Positions 62,109 through 64,000 of a stretch of DNA of 64,000 nucleotides are shown here, one piece after another (the stretch's first letter is position 1; every line of letters begins with the position of its first letter). The notes below the pieces were generated by a model. The model saw only the letters and a program-made list of their open reading frames with translations, searched no databases and was not told the DNA's origin. Source of the stretch: Microbispora corallina (lineage in GTDB: Bacteria; Actinomycetota; Actinomycetes; Streptosporangiales; Streptosporangiaceae); contig NZ_BOOC01000006.1 of the NCBI RefSeq assembly GCF_016863035.1, positions 62,001 to 126,000 of the forward strand. Direction: 5' to 3'. Position numbers and translations under genes: made by a program.

Positions 62109-62738
62109 TCAGCGCAGTGCTGCTTCGACCGCACCTACTGTGGACATAACGCGCTGAACGATCTCCTGCTTCTCGCCCACCGGTGCTGCATACTCAATCG
62201 CGGTCGCGGCGGCGGTCTCGCCGACCGTGTGGAGCAGCGTCCACGCTGCCAGGTATACGGATGCCAGGCAGCCCCCGGCGGTCGCGATCGGACCCTCCGC
62301 ATGGAATGGCGTGTCCAGTACCGTCACCCCCTGCTCCTCAAGCCAAGGCCGAGTGATGGTGTCGGTGCAGGCAGGCTGCCCGGCAAGGAGACCAAGGCGT
62401 GCCAGCACCAGGGCTCCGGAGCACTGCGAACCGATCAACTGGCGTGCGGGGTCGAGCGGCAGACTCGCCAGGAGCGTGTCATCGGCGACGACATCACGCG
62501 TCTTGATGCCACTGCCAAGGAGGACGACGTCGGCCTCCGTCACGAAGTCCAGCGGCCGCTGACAGGCCACCTCCACGCCATTCATCGAGGTCACAACGGG
62601 CACCGGCGACGTGATATATGCGGTCACGCCTGCGCCTTGCACGCGCGCGCGATTGATCAGCCCAGACGCGATAAAGCTGTCGAGCTCGTTGAACCCGTCA
62701 AATGTGACGACCGCGACCTGCAAGATGACTCTCCCCAT
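62109..62738 (-). CDS. DJ-1/PfpI family protein
   Basis: A 209-residue protein of the ThiJ/PfpI superfamily (VILQVAVVTFDGFNELDSFI). The nucleophile elbow is IGSQCSGALVLARLGL with Cys near 105. Members include glyoxalases, isonitrile hydratases and stress chaperones. ATG at 62738. Otherwise intact and alone in the region; TTGTACTAG upstream could be a small operator. Confidence 0.85.
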   Translation of the reverse strand: MGRVILQVAVVTFDGFNELDSFIASGLINRARVQGAGVTAYITSPVPVVTSMNGVEVACQRPLDFVTEADVVLLGSGIKTRDVVADDTLLASLPLDPARQLIGSQCSGALVLARLGLLAGQPACTDTITRPWLEEQGVTVLDTPFHAEGPIATAGGCLASVYLAAWTLLHTVGETAAATAIEYAAPVGEKQEIVQRVMSTVGAVEAALR

Positions 62739-62804
62739 GCATGTTCAGCTAGTACAAGTCTCGCACTTCGGGGCGACGAGTGCGGCTAACTCCATACTGG
62801 GGTA

Positions 62805-62908
62805 ATGGCTTGGGAGTGGGTGGCTCCAACGGCGACTGGAGTCGCTGGGAGCTTAGGCATGTTCTTCACCTGGTGGTCTGGCCATCATATTCCCAGCGGG
62901 AGACCGAT
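62805..62908 (+). pseudogene. phage-type small membrane protein, 3' end lost
   Basis: Frame starts MAWEWVAPTATGVAGSLGMF and FTWWSG, a pattern of small membrane proteins in actinophage late regions. A terminator hairpin follows at 62909, after which the frame becomes low-complexity. Probably a remnant. Confidence 0.4.
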
Positions 62909-63228
62909 AGCCCGGCGCAGGCCGGGCTTTCGCGTATCCGGGGTCAGTCCACACCCCGATCACGCGCCACCGGCCCTGGCAGTGCACGAGTTCCATCACC
63001 CCGGACCTGGCCGGCCCCACCGCTCGGACCTTCCAGTGCCGGACGGTCAGCTCCTCGACCGACAGGCCGGCCCGGTTGCCGGTCCACCAGTCGCAGCTCC
63101 TCGCTGTACGGCTCCTCCAGCTCAGCCACCCGGTATGTCCGATCCCACGCCTGGGCTTCCTCGCCGGGCTGGCCTACCACCTGCTGATCGACAGGGACAA
63201 GAAGGCGCCGTGATCTGATGGCGAGCAA
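62853..63228 (-). pseudogene. decayed coding sequence on the minus strand
   Basis: Two frames show strong third-position GC: VAELEEPYSEELRLVD (around 63100-63160) and then GLSVEELTVRHWKVRAVGPA, SGVMELVHCQGRWRVIGVWT, ending at a TAA at 62853. A frameshift near 63085-63100 separates them. Phage-like in context. A plus-strand frame across 63080-63213 (LGFLAGLAYHLLIDRDKKAP) also looks coding, so the segment may be a mosaic. Confidence 0.35.
62909..62930 (+). terminator. rho-independent terminator
   Basis: AGCCCGGC-GCAG-GCCGGGCT, an 8-bp perfect stem with a 4-base loop, followed by TT. The minus-strand fragment reads through it. Confidence 0.6.
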
Positions 63229-63440
63229 GGGGCGCGGCGGTCACGCCTATCGCCGCCTCATCACCCAGGTCAAGGCACGACCCGACGGGTGGACCTGCTG
63301 CCGGTGCCGCCACCCCGTCTACCCCGAGGTGCGCTGGCCCGACCCGCAGTCCTGGTCGCTCGACCACCTCGACCCCCTCATGCACGGCGGCTCGCTGCTC
63401 GACCCGAGCATGGTGATCCATATGCCCACGATCAACCGCG
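63218..63440 (+). pseudogene. HNH endonuclease, C-terminal part lost
   Basis: The ATG at 63218 begins MASKGRGGHAYRRLITQVKA and continues with CCRCRHPVYPEVRW and SWSLDHLDPLMHGGS, the first half of an HNH domain (zinc pair and H-x-D-P). The second half with the conserved Asn and second cysteine pair is missing; after about 63440 the frame runs into the antisense of the next gene. Such HNH proteins lie next to terminase genes in phage. Confidence 0.6.
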
Positions 63441-63517
63441 ACGTTTCCGCAGGTCAGGGCAGGTTTTCTAGATCACTCTGGAAGGGAGACCCCGGGACGA
63501 ATGACGGGCGTCGTCGG

Positions 63518-64000
63518 TCAGGGGGTCGGGTTCGCGGTGCCCGGTTCGTCGAGGAAGGCTTTCGTGGCCCGCATGGCGCGGGGGTCGAGCAGAGTCGTCG
63601 CGTGTCCTCGGCCGCGGAGCAGGAGGAGGCGGGCGTCCGGGATGCCGCGCGCGGTCGCTCGGGCGAGCTCGGGTGGGATGAGCGGGTCGCGGGTGCCGCC
63701 GACGACGAGCGTGGGTGCGGCGATCTCGCCGAGCCGTTCCGTCACATCCCAGTCCTGGACGGCCTCGATGAGCGCGACCTCGCCGGGGGCCCGCTCATCG
63801 CCGCCGCCCCGCGCGTAGAGGGCCGCCACGACCAGGCGCAGCGGGCCGTGCGCCACGAGGCCGCTGCCGATCCACGCGGAGGACTGTCCCCGACGTTCCA
63901 GCTCGACGCCGCGCAGCAGGTCACGTCGTCCCCGGTCGCTGACCCGGCTCGCGGCGACGCTGACGACCAGGCGGTGCACGACGTCGGCGTGGTCCATCGC
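63518..64000 (-). CDS. alpha/beta hydrolase, C-terminal part
   Basis: The window ends inside this gene, whose N-terminal part is missing. The visible 161 residues include the acid Asp (VVGGTRDPLIPPELAR) and catalytic His (RGRGHATTLLDPRA) of the alpha/beta-hydrolase fold; the nucleophile lies outside. Substrate unknown. Confidence 0.75.
   Translation of the reverse strand, partial: AMDHADVVHRLVVSVAASRVSDRGRRDLLRGVELERRGQSSAWIGSGLVAHGPLRLVVAALYARGGGDERAPGEVALIEAVQDWDVTERLGEIAAPTLVVGGTRDPLIPPELARATARGIPDARLLLLRGRGHATTLLDPRAMRATKAFLDEPGTANPTP

Noticed and set aside
63440-64000. HNH frame open to the window end, a fusion protein
   Set aside because: Past about 63440 it runs antisense to a clear alpha/beta hydrolase with catalytic Asp and His, so the HNH gene is truncated.

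Overview
The window is high-GC DNA from a filamentous actinomycete. Codons end overwhelmingly in G or C, GTG and TTG starts are common, several transcripts look leaderless, and the gene content (ergothioneine operon, BTAD and AfsR-like regulator, DUF397, DUF6221 and DUF2510 proteins, a CelR-type operator) fits the Streptosporangiaceae or a near relative. The family assignment is an inference from gene content; there is no rRNA here.

Layout. 0-4.3 kb: an AsnC/Lrp regulator overlapping a class III aminotransferase, an HdeD-type membrane protein, and L-lysine 6-aminotransferase overlapping tail-to-tail with a small LuxR-type regulator. 4.4-12.4 kb: tRNA-His, oligoribonuclease, then a minus-strand signalling block made of a DUF2510 membrane protein, a membrane pseudokinase and two receptor-like Ser/Thr kinases (one frameshifted), headed by an FMN-binding protein that diverges from a MocR/PdxR-type regulator. 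13.8-24.8 kb: an amidase-like protein, a deacetylase plus two glycosyltransferases in one overlapping unit, an ECF sigma factor carrying its own zinc-binding, membrane and outer domains, a solute-binding/VWA lipoprotein-like protein, an rRNA methyltransferase, a D-Ala-D-Ala carboxypeptidase and a DedA protein. 24.8-35 kb: a 1110-residue BTAD/ATPase/TPR regulator, a flippase-like membrane protein, a PIG-L deacetylase diverging from a GT4 glycosyltransferase, and a TetR-ABC exporter operon. 35-50 kb: a nucleoside hydrolase with a tiny gene behind it, a cysteinyl-tRNA synthetase paralogue with altered signature motifs, a double DUF427 protein, a TPR regulator plus kinase-like phosphotransferase pair, a cold-shock protein, a GH13 enzyme, malate dehydrogenase, a GH6 cellulase under two LacI-type operators, and dapD. 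50.5-54.7 kb: egtABCD for ergothioneine. 54.7-64 kb: two sensor kinases without partner regulators, then an island in which most small genes are frameshifted, truncated or fused, including phage-like fragments (zinc-ribbon protein, HNH nuclease piece), with an intact STAS protein and a DJ-1/PfpI protein; the window ends inside an alpha/beta hydrolase.

The most unusual items are the kinase/kinase/pseudokinase operon with related Ig-like outer domains, the self-contained membrane sigma factor, the divergent CysRS paralogue, the 31-residue gene with a near-perfect ribosome binding site beside a degenerate 18-bp repeat array, and the cluster of decayed genes at 57-63.5 kb.
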